Below, one piece after another: positions 45,881 through 58,946 of a stretch of DNA of 64,000 nt. A model generated the notes under the pieces. That model saw nothing but the letters and a program-made list of their open reading frames with translations, did not search any database and was not told the origin of the DNA. Every line of letters begins with the position of its first letter. Position 1 is the stretch's first letter. The DNA is from Candidatus Arsenophonus triatominarum (lineage in GTDB: Bacteria > Pseudomonadota > Gammaproteobacteria > Enterobacterales > Enterobacteriaceae): assembly GCF_001640365.1 (NCBI RefSeq), contig NZ_LWMI01000005.1, positions 62,001 to 126,000 on the forward strand. Direction: 5' to 3'. Made by a program: the position numbers and the translations under genes.

Positions 45881-46555
45881 TATTAACTGCTTTTGCCTGG
45901 CGCTATAATCTCAATGTTTATTTGGTTGATAATAGTGCCAATCGGCTTAAATTTGTTAGTTTAGCAAGTAATGATAGTGAGCCTTATTATTCTATTGAGA
46001 ATGTGAAATTGATATTTGATCCACAGAATTTTATTCAAGTAAGTCCTGAAATTAATAAAAAAATGGTTGCTCAAGCGTTGGATTGGTTAGCGCTTGAGCC
46101 GCAAGATAGGGTTTTGGATCTATTTTGTGGCATGGGTAATTTTACCTTACCTATTGCACGTCATGTTAATGGTGTTGAAGGTGTCGTTGAATTGGTGGCG
46201 CAAGGACGGTATAACGCTAGTTTAAATCAATTAACCAACGTTGAGTTTTATCAAGCTGATCTCGAGTTTGACATAAACTGTCAACCTTGGGCAAAAATGG
46301 GCTTTAATAAAATCTTATTAGATCCTGCACGCGCCGGTGCTATGGGCGTAATGCCACATATTATCAAATTTAAGCCAGAACGGGTGGTCTATATCTCCTG
46401 TAACCCAACGACATTAGTAAAAGATAGTCAACAATTACTTACAACCGGTTATCAACTTATGAGTGTCAGGATGTTAGATATGTTCCCGCATACTAGTCAT
46501 CTAGAGTCTATGGCACTTTTTTGTCGCGATTTAAGCAAATAGGCAAGGAAAGATT

Positions 46556-48790
46556 ATGGTTGCAATTAGAAACGCTCATTTGACATCTGCAGGAGAATTT
46601 GCCGTTGATAAGTGGGTTGCCAGTCTCAAACTTACCAACAATGACTCAGAACAAAAGTTAATTGAACTTTGGCATTATTGCTATAGCAAAGTTCAGCAAC
46701 ATGAACATCGTCAATTATTGCTTTGGCGTGGCATAGAGATGGGAGAAATCCTGTCAACATTAAGCATGGATCTCGATAGTCTGCGTGCGGCAATGCTGTT
46801 TCCCTTAGTTGATGCCAAAATTGTCACTGAGGAAATTATTAATATTGAATTTGGTAAATCGATTCACGGATTGGTTAAAGGTGTGATGGAGATGGACGCC
46901 ATTCGCCAATTGAATGCTAGCAAATTAGGTGAAAAAAGTTCTACCCAGGTAGATAATATTCGTCGGATGTTGCTCGCTATGGTGGAAGATTTTCGTTGCG
47001 TGGTGATTAAGATAGCAGAACGTATTGCCCATTTACGCGAGGTAAGGGAACGCTCTGAAGATGAAAGAGTCTTAGCAGCAAAAGAGTGCTTAAATATATA
47101 TGCTCCTTTGGCCAACCGTTTAGGCATTGGGCAATTGAAATGGGAGCTAGAAGATTTCTGTTTTCATTATTTACACCCAGATGAATATAAAAAGATTGCT
47201 GAATTACTCCATGAACGTCGTATCGATCGTGAACGATATATTGATGATTTTGTTTCGTCACTGCGACATTTTATGTTACAGGAAAGTATTACCGCAGAAA
47301 TTTATGGCCGCCCGAAGCATATGTATAGCATCTGGCGGAAGATGCAAAAAAAATATCTGGCCTTTGATGAACTGTTTGATGTGCGCGCTGTGCGTATTAT
47401 CGTTGAACGTTTACAGGATTGTTACGCTGCATTAGGTATTGTGCATACCCATTTTCGTCATTTACCTGATGAATTTGATGATTATGTTGCTAACCCTAAA
47501 CCGAATGGCTATCAATCCATTCATACTGTGGTATTAGGGCCAAATGGTAAAGCGATTGAAGTACAAATTCGGACCAGACAAATGCACGAAAATGCTGAAT
47601 TAGGTATTGCCGCACATTGGAAATATAAAGAAGGCGCGGTTATAACTGGCAAAGGCAGTAGCTATGAAAATCGTATTGTTTGGTTAAGAAAATTGATAGC
47701 CTGGCAGGAAGAGATGGCTGATTCAGGGGAAATGCTTGATGAGGTTCGTAGCCAGGTTTTTGATGATCGCGTATATGTTTTTACACCTAAAGGTGATGTC
47801 ATTGATTTGCCTGCTGGCTCAACCCCACTTGATTTTGCCTACCATATTCATAGTGATGTCGGTCATCGTTGTATTGGCGCTAAGATCAGCGGCCGGATTG
47901 TTCCTTTTAGTTATCACTTACAGATGGGAGATCAAATTGAAATTATTACGCAAAAATATCCCAATCCTAGCCGTGACTGGCTCAATCCAAATTTAGGCTA
48001 CGTTACGACAAACCGCGGTCGCGCTAAGATCCACAATTGGTTTCGTAAGCAGGAGCGTGATAAGAATATTCAGGCAGGGCGACAAATATTAGATAACGAA
48101 CTTAATCATCTGGCGGTAAGTATAAAAGAGGCTGAAAAGTTGTTATTAACCCGCTACAACGTTAACTCATTGGATGAAATTCTGGCAGGTATTGGTGTTG
48201 GTGATATTCGTATTAATCAACTGGTAAATTTTTTACAGAATAAGTTTAGCCAAACCACTGCCGAAGAAGCAGACCGCGCCGCCTTAAAAACACTGGAAGC
48301 TAAAATGTCTTCTATCCGCTTGCCAGTAAAAGATAGTGGTAGAATTGTGGTAGAAGGTGTTGGCAACTTGATGCACCACATTGCTCGTTGCTGTCAGCCA
48401 ATTCCTGGTGATGATATTGTTGGTTTTATTACTAAAGGTCGAGGTATTTCGATCCATTGTATCGATTGTGAGCAACTGATCGAGCTACAATTGCATGCAC
48501 CAGAAAGAATCGTCGATGCTATTTGGGGTGAAAACTACGCTAGTGGTTACTCATTAGGGCTGAGAATTATTGCTAATGATCGTAGTGGATTATTAAGAGA
48601 TATTACGACTATTCTTGCTAATGAAAAAGTAAATGTTTTAAGTGTTAGTAGTCGTAGTGATGTCAAACAACAATTGGCGACTATCGATTTAAATATTGAA
48701 ATCAATCATTTACCTGTTTTAGGTCGTATTTTAGCGAAATTAAATCAACTCCCTGATGTATTTGAGGCTAAACGTTATATTAAGTCGTAA
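46556..48790 (+). CDS. relA: (p)ppGpp synthetase RelA
   Basis: 744 residues, identical in length to E. coli RelA. Makes (p)ppGpp on ribosomes carrying uncharged tRNA. Domain order: degenerate hydrolase domain (about 1-200, lacking the HDxxED pair), synthetase domain with GRPKHMYSIWRKM and DYVANPKPNGYQSIHTVV, TGS (VFTPKGDVIDLPAGSTPLDF), helical and zinc-finger regions (CCQPIPGDDI, HCIDCEQL) and C-terminal ACT (RIIANDRSGLLRDITTIL). The gene starts 13 bp after rlmD. It has no lesion, unlike its neighbour. Confidence 0.97.
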   Translation: MVAIRNAHLTSAGEFAVDKWVASLKLTNNDSEQKLIELWHYCYSKVQQHEHRQLLLWRGIEMGEILSTLSMDLDSLRAAMLFPLVDAKIVTEEIINIEFGKSIHGLVKGVMEMDAIRQLNASKLGEKSSTQVDNIRRMLLAMVEDFRCVVIKIAERIAHLREVRERSEDERVLAAKECLNIYAPLANRLGIGQLKWELEDFCFHYLHPDEYKKIAELLHERRIDRERYIDDFVSSLRHFMLQESITAEIYGRPKHMYSIWRKMQKKYLAFDELFDVRAVRIIVERLQDCYAALGIVHTHFRHLPDEFDDYVANPKPNGYQSIHTVVLGPNGKAIEVQIRTRQMHENAELGIAAHWKYKEGAVITGKGSSYENRIVWLRKLIAWQEEMADSGEMLDEVRSQVFDDRVYVFTPKGDVIDLPAGSTPLDFAYHIHSDVGHRCIGAKISGRIVPFSYHLQMGDQIEIITQKYPNPSRDWLNPNLGYVTTNRGRAKIHNWFRKQERDKNIQAGRQILDNELNHLAVSIKEAEKLLLTRYNVNSLDEILAGIGVGDIRINQLVNFLQNKFSQTTAEEADRAALKTLEAKMSSIRLPVKDSGRIVVEGVGNLMHHIARCCQPIPGDDIVGFITKGRGISIHCIDCEQLIELQLHAPERIVDAIWGENYASGYSLGLRIIANDRSGLLRDITTILANEKVNVLSVSSRSDVKQQLATIDLNIEINHLPVLGRILAKLNQLPDVFEAKRYIKS

Positions 48791-48862
48791 CTATAACATC
48801 ATGTTTTAGCAAGCGGCGCATTGATTGGTTTTTGAACTTTATTAACTTTGGATGGAAATAAC

Positions 48863-49654
48863 ATGCAAACGGACTCAGCTGCAATAGAACAATTGTTATT
48901 GATTATGGCTCAGTTACGTGATCCTGAACATGGTTGTATATGGGATAAAGTGCAATCTTTTGCCGCAATAGCACCTTATACGCTGGAGGAAACTTATGAA
49001 GTTGTTGATGCTATTGGACGACAAGATTTTGCTGCTTTAAAAGAAGAATTGGGTGATTTACTGTTTCATGTTGTCTTTTATGCCCAGATTGCAAAAGAAC
49101 AAAAATTATTCGATTTTAATGAAATCTGCCAAATCGTCAGTCAAAAGTTAATATCACGTCATCCCCATATTTTTGCTGGACAATCGATTATTAATAGCGA
49201 TAAAGCAATATATAATTGGGAAAAAAATAAAGTCAAAGAACGAGCCGCAAAAAATCAGCATTCAGTTTTAGATGATATTCCACAAGTACTCCCTGCATTA
49301 ATGAAAGCCAACAAAATGCAAAAATGCTGTGCGGCTGTCGGTTTTGATTGTGACAAATTTGCCCCGGTATTAGCCAAAGTTCATGAAGAAATTGAAGAGG
49401 TTTTGGCAGAAATAAATAAGCCTGAACCGAGTCAATCACATATTGAAGAAGAAATTGGTGATTTACTTTTTGCGGTGGTTAATTTATCGCGCCATCTTGG
49501 CCATGAATCTGAATTAGCATTACAAAAAGCGTGTCGTAAATTTGAACGCCGTTTTCGCCGAGTAGAAAAACTGATCTTAAACAAAGGCGGTTTATTAGAA
49601 AATGCTACATTAGATGAAATGGAAAAACTTTGGCAACAAATTAAAAAAGAGTGA
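48863..49654 (+). CDS. mazG: Nucleoside triphosphate pyrophosphohydrolase MazG
   Basis: 263 residues from ATG 48863; a TTG at 48848 in the same frame would add five residues, but E. coli MazG also starts close to this Met. Hydrolyses NTPs, lowers aberrant nucleotides and in E. coli modulates ppGpp levels. Two MazG repeats: LEETYEVVDAI with EELGDLLFHVVF, and EEIEEVLAEI with EEEIGDLLFAVVNL, each carrying the metal-binding EExxE/ExxD set. Sits between relA and pyrG as in E. coli; no mazEF toxin pair is present. Confidence 0.94.
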   Translation: MQTDSAAIEQLLLIMAQLRDPEHGCIWDKVQSFAAIAPYTLEETYEVVDAIGRQDFAALKEELGDLLFHVVFYAQIAKEQKLFDFNEICQIVSQKLISRHPHIFAGQSIINSDKAIYNWEKNKVKERAAKNQHSVLDDIPQVLPALMKANKMQKCCAAVGFDCDKFAPVLAKVHEEIEEVLAEINKPEPSQSHIEEEIGDLLFAVVNLSRHLGHESELALQKACRKFERRFRRVEKLILNKGGLLENATLDEMEKLWQQIKKE

Positions 49655-49862
49655 TTATTATTTTTAGCTGAATGGATTAAGTATTAGTTAGGATGTTATA
49701 ATCGAGCAGCTATTTATTGACAGGAATTTGCATAAGCTAATTCTTGATATTGAAAGATTATTGATGAAATTAACCTTAGTAGGTTTAGAACATTTGTAGC
49801 AGATTTAAGGTTAGGGTATACTGCTTTCCCGTCCTGTTATATTCATCGTCTTTTACACCTAA

Positions 49863-51527
<1,665 letters not shown>

Positions 51528-51554
51528 TGGTATTAATTTGTTACCATTGGCTGA

Positions 51555-52883
<1,329 letters not shown>

Positions 52884-52913
52884 ATTTACTGTTATTGATT
52901 AATCATATATTAA

Positions 52914-52946
52914 AGGCGAGAGACTTATTGTTATCTCGCCTTTTTT
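52914..52946 (+). terminator. Rho-independent terminator of pyrG-eno
   Basis: Stem AGGCGAGA (52914-52921) / TCTCGCCT (52934-52941) followed by a run of T, 31 bp after the eno stop. Confidence 0.92.
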
Positions 52947-52971
52947 ATTAATAATCCTTGGATCTCTTTTA

Positions 52972-53852
52972 TAGCTAGGCGACTTAATTTTGATTACAGC
53001 ATATGTATTAAAAACAGGTCATCGATAGTGCATCCTGTTTCCATCTTTTTACGTTTAGCTTGAGACCATTTATGTTCTATAGGATTTTAATCTGGTGAAT
53101 ACACAGGCAAATATTCTATCTGGTGTCCTGCGTTTATAATTGCCTGTTCAATATTCTTACCTTTGTGAAAGCTAGCGTTGTCCATAAAAATAACAGAATT
53201 TTCAGGAAGTTCTGGGAGCAATATTTTTGTGATCCAAACATAAAAAACATCACGATTAATATTGCAATCAAATAATCCGATAGCAAAAAGGGTTGTTCCC
53301 AATAAAGCGCCAATAACATTTGTTCTTCCCTTAGCACCCCAGTTTTTCAGGCCAAAACAACGGTGACCTTTTGGGGAATAGCCGTGAGTTCGTGGAGTGT
53401 CATGTGAAAAACCACTTTCATCAATAAAAACAACAGATTTATCTTTTTTTTCATACTGTTGTCTTTTTTGCTGATGTGCCAGCCTGTCGCTTTCGTTGGT
53501 TTTTGGATGGAATAGAGTTTTTTTTATAGGTTAATCCCAGCTTTTTAAGGGATTGCCAAATAGTCTTTTTACAAACACCGAATCGCTCTGCCCGTTCCTT
53601 TTGGTAAGCATCTGGATACTGTTCCACATCTTTTGCTAAAGCATTTTTATCGAGCTTCCTCTTACGTGGCGTTGAATTTTTTGGCTCTGGTCGTTTAAGC
53701 CAACGTACTAAAGACGCTTTTCCAATACGGAATTGTTTCGCAGTTTCTCGAATTGTTAAACCTTCGGCTTTCCTTACAGATATTACTTTACGTCGAAAAT
53801 CAATTGTATAACTCATAACACACCTTGTAATCAAAATTAAGTCGCCTAGCTA
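52972..53852 (-). mobile_element. IS630-family element, copy H
   Basis: 881 bp directly after the eno terminator, TA on both sides (52970-52971, 53853-53854). Confidence 0.94.
52994..53834 (-). pseudogene. IS630 transposase, copy H, nonsense mutation
   Basis: OrfA (53451-53834) is normal. In orfB a single A-to-T change on the top strand near 53088 turns the Leu codon of [10 protein letters not shown] into a stop, removing the catalytic Glu. It is a dead copy. Confidence 0.85.
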
Positions 53853-53891
53853 TATGCTTTTATTGTGGTTTAATAAGGCAACTGTTTATTA

Positions 53892-54334
53892 ACCTGAGTT
53901 CGGGATAAGCATTATCAATTATGCTTGAAGATATGTTCCTGCCACCAGTATCTTTGGTTTAGATGGAATTAAACAATATGCAACCCGCCCTGCTAATAAA
54001 TTCACTACAAAGTTAGCTGGAGAGCGGTGCCGCGTATGCGCTATCTGACAAAGATTTTTTAACTCATCAAATACCGTTTCAATGACAGAACGATGACGCA
54101 AGATGGCTTTGTCGAAACAAGTCTGTTCAACAGGCTTCATTTTCTTCTTGATATTCGTTATAAGGTTAATTCCCATTGTTTTCAGTTGCTGTTTCAGTGA
54201 AGCCGATAAATACCCTTTATCCGCATACAAACAACCAGAAAGATCTTTTATCAGCTCAGGTAATGGTTTCCGATCATCTGTGTTTCCTGGTGTAAGTCGA
54301 AAACTGAGTATTTCCCCCAAATGATTGATAATTA
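53892..54334 (-). mobile_element. IS982-family element, 3' part
   Basis: Starts at the terminal repeat ACCTGAGTTCGGGATAAG and covers the last 133 codons of the transposase (LSFRLTPGNTDDRKPLPE onward), ending at a TA where IS630 I begins. It continues at 56044 beyond two IS630 units. Confidence 0.9.
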
Positions 54335-55215
54335 TAGCTAGGCGACTTAATTTTGATTACAGCATATGTATTAAAAACAGGTCATCGATAGTGCATCCTG
54401 TTTCCATCTTTTTACGTTTAGCTTGAGACCATTTATGTTCTATAGGATTTAAATCTGGTGAATACACAGGCAAATATTCTATCTGGTGTCCTGCGTTTAT
54501 AATTGCCTGTTCAATATTCTTACCTTTGTGAAAGCTAGCGTTGTCCATAAAAATAACAGAATTTTCAGGAAGTTCTGGGAGCAATATTTTTGTGATCCAA
54601 ACATAAAAAACATCACGATTAATATTGCAATCAAATAATCCGATAGCAAAAAGGGTTGTTCCCAATAAAGCGCCAATAACATTTGTTCTTCCCTTAGCAC
54701 CCCAGTTTTTCAGGCCAAAACAACGGTGACCTTTTGGGGAATAGCCGTGAGTTCGTGGAGTGTCATGTGAAAAACCACTTTCATCAATAAAAACAACAGA
54801 TTTATCTTTTTTTTCATACTGTTGTCTTTTTTGCTGATGTGCCAGCCTGTCGCTTTCGTTGGTTTTTGGATGGAATAGAGTTTTTTTTATAGGTTAATCC
54901 CAGCTTTTTAAGGGATTGCCAAATAGTCTTTTTACAAACACCGAATCGCTCTGCCCGTTCCTTTTGGTAAGCATCTGGATACTGTTCCACATCTTTTGCT
55001 AAAGCATTTTTATCGAGCTTCCTCTTACGTGGCGTTGAATTTTTTGGCTCTGGTCGTTTAAGCCAACGTACTAAAGACGCTTTTCCAATACGGAATTGTT
55101 TCGCAGTTTCTCGAATTGTTAAACCTTCGGCTTTCCTTACAGATATTACTTTACGTCGAAAATCAATTGTATAACTCATAACACACCTTGTAATCAAAAT
55201 TAAGTCGCCTAGCTA
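54335..55215 (-). mobile_element. IS630-family element, copy I
   Basis: 881 bp, inserted in IS982 on the left (TA 54333-54334) and abutting a second, truncated IS630 on the right (TA 55216-55217). Confidence 0.93.
54357..55197 (-). CDS. IS630 transposase, copy I (two frames)
   Basis: OrfA 54814-55197, orfB to 54357; no lesion. Confidence 0.85.
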
Positions 55216-56025
55216 TAGTGCATCCTGTTTCCATCTTTTTACGTTTAGCTTGAGACCATTTATGTTCTATAGGATTTAAATCTGGTGAATACACAGGCAA
55301 ATATTCTATCTGGTATCCTGCGTTTATAATTGCCTGTTCAATATTCTTACCTTTGTGAAAGCTAGCGTTGTCCATAAAAATAACAGAATTTTCAGGAAGT
55401 TCTGGGAGCAATATTTTTGTGATCCAAACATAAAAAACATCACGGTTAATATTGCAATCAAATAATCCGATAGCAAAAAGGGTTGTTCCCAATAAAGCGC
55501 CAATAACATTTGTTCTTCCCTTAGCACCCCAGTTTTTCAGGCCAAAACAACGGTGACCTTTTGGGGAATAGCCGTGAGTTCGTGGAGTGTCATGTGAAAA
55601 ACCACTTTCATCAATAAAAACAACAGATTTATCTTTTTTTTTCATACTGTTGTCTTTTTTGCTGATGTGCCAGCCTGTCGCTTTCGTTGGTTTTTGGATG
55701 GAATAGAGTTTTTTTTATAGGTTAATCCCAGCTTTTTAAGGGATTGCCAAATAGTCTTTTTACAAACACCGAATCGCTCTGCCCGTTCCTTTTGGTAAGC
55801 ATCTGGATACTGTTCCACATCTTTTGCTAAAGCATTTTTATCGAGCTTCCTCTTACGTGGCGTTGAATTTTTTGGCTCTGGTCGTTTAAGCCAACGTACT
55901 AAAGACGCTTTTCCAATACGGAATTGTTTCGCAGTTTCTCGAATTGTTAAACCTTCGGCTTTCCTTACAGATATTACTTTACGTCGAAAATCAATTGTAT
56001 AACTCATAACACACCTTGTAATCAA
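55163..56025 (-). pseudogene. IS630 transposase, copy J, altered C-terminus
   Basis: OrfA 55642-56025 is normal. One extra T in the second homopolymer opens a local start ([16 protein letters not shown]), so orfB becomes a 160-residue frame holding all three catalytic residues. It then runs out of the truncated element into copy I and ends with [17 protein letters not shown] in place of [10 protein letters not shown]. Confidence 0.8.
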
Positions 56026-56043
56026 AATTAAGTCGCCTAGCTA
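55216..56043 (-). mobile_element. IS630-family element, copy J (left end missing)
   Basis: 828 bp in tandem with copy I, same orientation. It begins at the internal site TAGTGCATCCTG and lacks the first 55-60 bp; the right end and TA (56044-56045) are normal. It is best explained by copy I having inserted into copy J at that internal TA, followed by loss of one of the two identical 60-bp left ends. Confidence 0.9.
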
Positions 56044-56045
56044 TA

Positions 56046-56386
56046 CATGAAGTTTGAAACCAAAGAACCAACCTGTTGAGGTTTTTCCTCGTTCAGCTAT
56101 CCCATCGAAGACTTTATGCCGGCGGATCCGTAAGTTATCACACACAGCTATCGGAGTAGAATCGGCAACCGACAGACCCGTGCACTTTCCCTTAATTGAC
56201 TCAAACAGTGCCGTTAAAGCTAAGGCACTGCGCGGAAGTAACTCTACGCAGCGTGAATATGATGGCAAGTTAGGAAATTCCTTCCTGAGATATAAACGGA
56301 CATGATAGAGATAAAATACCTTGAATTGGCTGAATCGGAGTTGATGAAACAAAACAACCAGTGTCATCATTTCAGCCAATGAAAGC
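56046..56386 (-). mobile_element. IS982-family element, 5' part (truncated)
   Basis: Encodes LSLAEMMTLVVLFHQLRFSQ through GWFFGFKLHV, joining in frame with 53892-54334 if the IS630 pair is removed (TA site). Homology stops at about 56386, so the 5' terminal repeat is lost. Confidence 0.88.
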
Positions 56387-56616
56387 TGATGGGCAAAACT
56401 TGAGTTTGGTGCAAATGCCCCTAGTGAAAGAATTTTAAAAAATATACGCAAAGGCTAACATGATTTCACCCCCTGCAATAAAAGTAGGGCGCAAATGGAT
56501 GGTAGATCACGAAGCACGATATATTGGAATTGTTGCCAAACCCCAATTAGCAAAAAACTATAACGAAAAACTCCAAAGGATAATTTTAGATGGCAGCCAG
56601 ACGTCGCTCTCATAAA
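56387..56616 (+). pseudogene. Phage excisionase remnant
   Basis: Two frames joined near 56449 give AKLEFGANAPSERILKNIRK, then ANMISPPAIKVGRKWMVDHE and ARYIGIVAKPQLAKNYNEKL. This is the winged-helix excisionase pattern (PPxxKVGRxWxVxxxARYI). The 5' end is cut by the IS982 fragment, and a one-base shift separates the halves. The end overlaps the integrase start, as in lambdoid xis-int pairs. Confidence 0.7.
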
Positions 56617-57126
56617 ATGTAGTAGCTCAGACTTAATCTGACAGTTACCGGTTATTTATACAGTACCTGTCAGGTTAAATTTGATTTAAATCTTTCTCTC
56701 TCCAAAGTTGTTTTCCATCGTGTAAAGTTGCCATAGGAGTTCGACCGCAACACATTTTTCCTTGATGAGTGCGTTGGTTATTATATTCCGCTAACCATTT
56801 ATCTAAATCAGCTTGTAATTCATTTAAAGCCCTATAGATTTTCTTACGAAAAGCCACCTGATAGAACTCTTGTAATACAGTTTTATGAAAGCGTTCACAA
56901 ATCCCATTAGTTTGAGGTGAACGAGCTTTAGTTTTTGTATGATCAATATCATTGATAGCGAGATAAAGTTGATAATCGTGATGTTCAACTTTACCACAAT
57001 ACTCACTGCCTCTGTCCGTCAGTATACGTAACACCGGTAACCCATGCTGGGAATAAAAAGGGAGAACCTTGTCATTTAATAAATCTGCCGCCGTTATCGC
57101 GCTTTTTGTTGTGTAAAGCTTACAAT

Positions 57127-58163
57127 AAGCGTGTTGCTTAATAGTGAAATAAGGGTATTTCGGTGATTGAAGTAAATTTTAGGCTGTTCTGAGATGGAAA
57201 TTCCAAAGACCGGCACTAAGGAGTAAAAAGGTATCATCAATAAAGGGTCTACGATTCCGTAAAATTTGGGTCATACAACCGAGGCGCTTGATACCCGCGA
57301 TGGCGTGTTCAACCGTAATACGGATGCCCGAGATTATTTTATTTTCTTGTTTTTGTTCAGGCGATAAAGGTCTTTTTCGAGTTCCTTTTTTTGGGATTTG
57401 TGTATTAGGATGCTGTTTATCTATACCTTGAAAACCGGTATCGGCCCAGATGGTTACCTCAGGGGGAATATGGCGAATTATATCGACTTTATCGAGTAAG
57501 CGTTTATCGTGACAGCGCCCATTTTTTATCATGGGGATAAATCCAATTTTCCTCGTTTCGTCAGTCATAATAAGCCCTTTTCGAGTGGTCTGTCTTTTCT
57601 TTCCCGAATACATTTTTTTTCGCCGACGCAGATTCTTAGGCTTTTGGACAGGTCGCTCTGTCCCATCAATAAAGACGTCTTTAACTCCAGGAAAGGCGCG
57701 AAAAAATTCCTCAGCAGAGCGAATTTGACGAGCGGGCAAAACACATTCTCGCCCCAAGGTCATCTCTAAAACCGGCAATAATATTTTTACCCAGCGACAT
57801 ACCCGTGTTCTATCTAAACCAAAAAGAAGTCCTTGCAAATCATAGGTCGGATAACATTTTAAATACAATAAAATAAAAAGCAGTTTATCTAATGGGGTTG
57901 GGATAAATCCTTTCTGCCCTGCACCCATCTGCCGCTCGTGATCTTTTCGATTCTTTTTCCGATAAATCAAATAACAAGCTGAAAATTCAGCGGCTAAATT
58001 TTTCAATTCTTCGACTGATAATCCAATGATTGCTTTACATAAACGATTATCTCGTAACAACCGCTCTTTGTTGATCATTTCAAACCGTTATTTTCTAAGT
58101 TAAACCTCTTTTTATTGTCTATAGCGTGACAAAAAATGCAAGTCTCTATTCAGCAACTATTTT
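57127..58163 (-). mobile_element. IS5-like element in IS481
   Basis: 1,037 bp, target duplication AAT (57124-57126, 58164-58166). Flanks rejoin as IS481 sequence. Confidence 0.93.
57179..58078 (-). CDS. IS5-family transposase
   Basis: 299 residues, intact; differs from the copy at 28620 by Arg to Cys in IKNGRRHDKR. Confidence 0.9.
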   Translation of the reverse strand: MINKERLLRDNRLCKAIIGLSVEELKNLAAEFSACYLIYRKKNRKDHERQMGAGQKGFIPTPLDKLLFILLYLKCYPTYDLQGLLFGLDRTRVCRWVKILLPVLEMTLGRECVLPARQIRSAEEFFRAFPGVKDVFIDGTERPVQKPKNLRRRKKMYSGKKRQTTRKGLIMTDETRKIGFIPMIKNGRCHDKRLLDKVDIIRHIPPEVTIWADTGFQGIDKQHPNTQIPKKGTRKRPLSPEQKQENKIISGIRITVEHAIAGIKRLGCMTQILRNRRPFIDDTFLLLSAGLWNFHLRTA

Positions 58164-58946
58164 AATGAACGACTTTACTGTAAGTATCAATGTAAGTTTG
58201 TTGATAAACACGACCAACGCCTTTTAAATGACCGACATAAAAAGTATCTTGTGAACCCAGATAACCTGGATGCGCTGTTTCAATCTCACCACAGGCTTCA
58301 TCATCTTGCGCTTTCTTTTCTAGAGCACTGATTTGTGATTCTGACAGGATAATTCCTTCTGTTGCGATTTTATCTTCAAGCGCTTTTAGGCGTTTTGTAA
58401 AATTTTCGAGATTATGGCGCAGCCAAATAGAGCGAACGCCACTCCCCGAAACAAAAATGCCTTTTTTTCTTAGTTCATTACTACTGCGGTGTTGACCGTG
58501 TGCAGGGTATTCAATCGCATACTCGACTACAGCGCTTTCAATCTGTTCATCTACTCTATTTTTTACGTTAGGCACCCGTCGATTTTGATTAATTAAAGCG
58601 TCTATCCCACCATCGTTAACAAGTTCCTGGTAGCGATAAAACGTATCTCGGGATACCCCCAAATCTTACAGGCTTTTGAGACGTTATTAAGCTCTTCAGC
58701 GAGGTTAAGTAACCCGACTTTATGTTTGTGATAGGATTATTTGTTTGATACATAGAATTACCTTTTATTTAATTATCTAATGATGTTAATTAAAACCGGT
58801 AACGCTCTTTTTTAAATCAGAATTGTCGGATTAAGTTAAGACTAATACACATAAAATAACAATTCCTAACTTATATCGTAAATTAGGTAAAAGAAATGGA
58901 AAAATCTATTGGCAATACAAGCATCCATTCACTGGAAAGTTTCATA

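Larger units (their letters stand above)
43320..46542 (+). pseudogene. rlmD: rlmD (23S rRNA m5U1939 methyltransferase), broken
   Basis: RlmD methylates U1939 of 23S rRNA. N-terminal TRAM part from ATG 43320 ([20 protein letters not shown]) has a TAA after TEEKR and a later frameshift. The iron-sulfur Cys pair region HFGICGGFQQQH has one Cys changed to Phe. IS630 G splits GLQYQHAERR (simple TA insertion). IS481 at 44692-45880 then interrupts, and about one third of the protein is missing at that junction. The 3' part (45922-46542) is open and keeps [14 protein letters not shown] (SAM site), LLDPARAG and the catalytic SCNP motif, but has no start or RNA-binding domain. Confidence 0.92.
56675..58768 (-). 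pseudogene. IS481 transposase, split by the IS5-like insertion
   Basis: The N-terminal part (MGVSRDTFYRYQELVNDGG, 58162-58662) has the same early one-base loss as the rlmD copy. The C-terminal part (56675-57034) keeps LTDRGSEYCG and GICERFHKTVLQEF. The shared lesion shows these two copies descend from an already damaged parent that was probably moved in trans. Confidence 0.85.
56618..58849 (-). mobile_element. IS481-family element in the integrase, carrying an IS5-like element
   Basis: Ends TGTAGTAGCTCAG and ...GACTAATACA, perfect 7-bp target duplication CATAAAA (56611-56617 and 58850-58856). Without the inner element it is about 1,192 bp. Confidence 0.93.
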
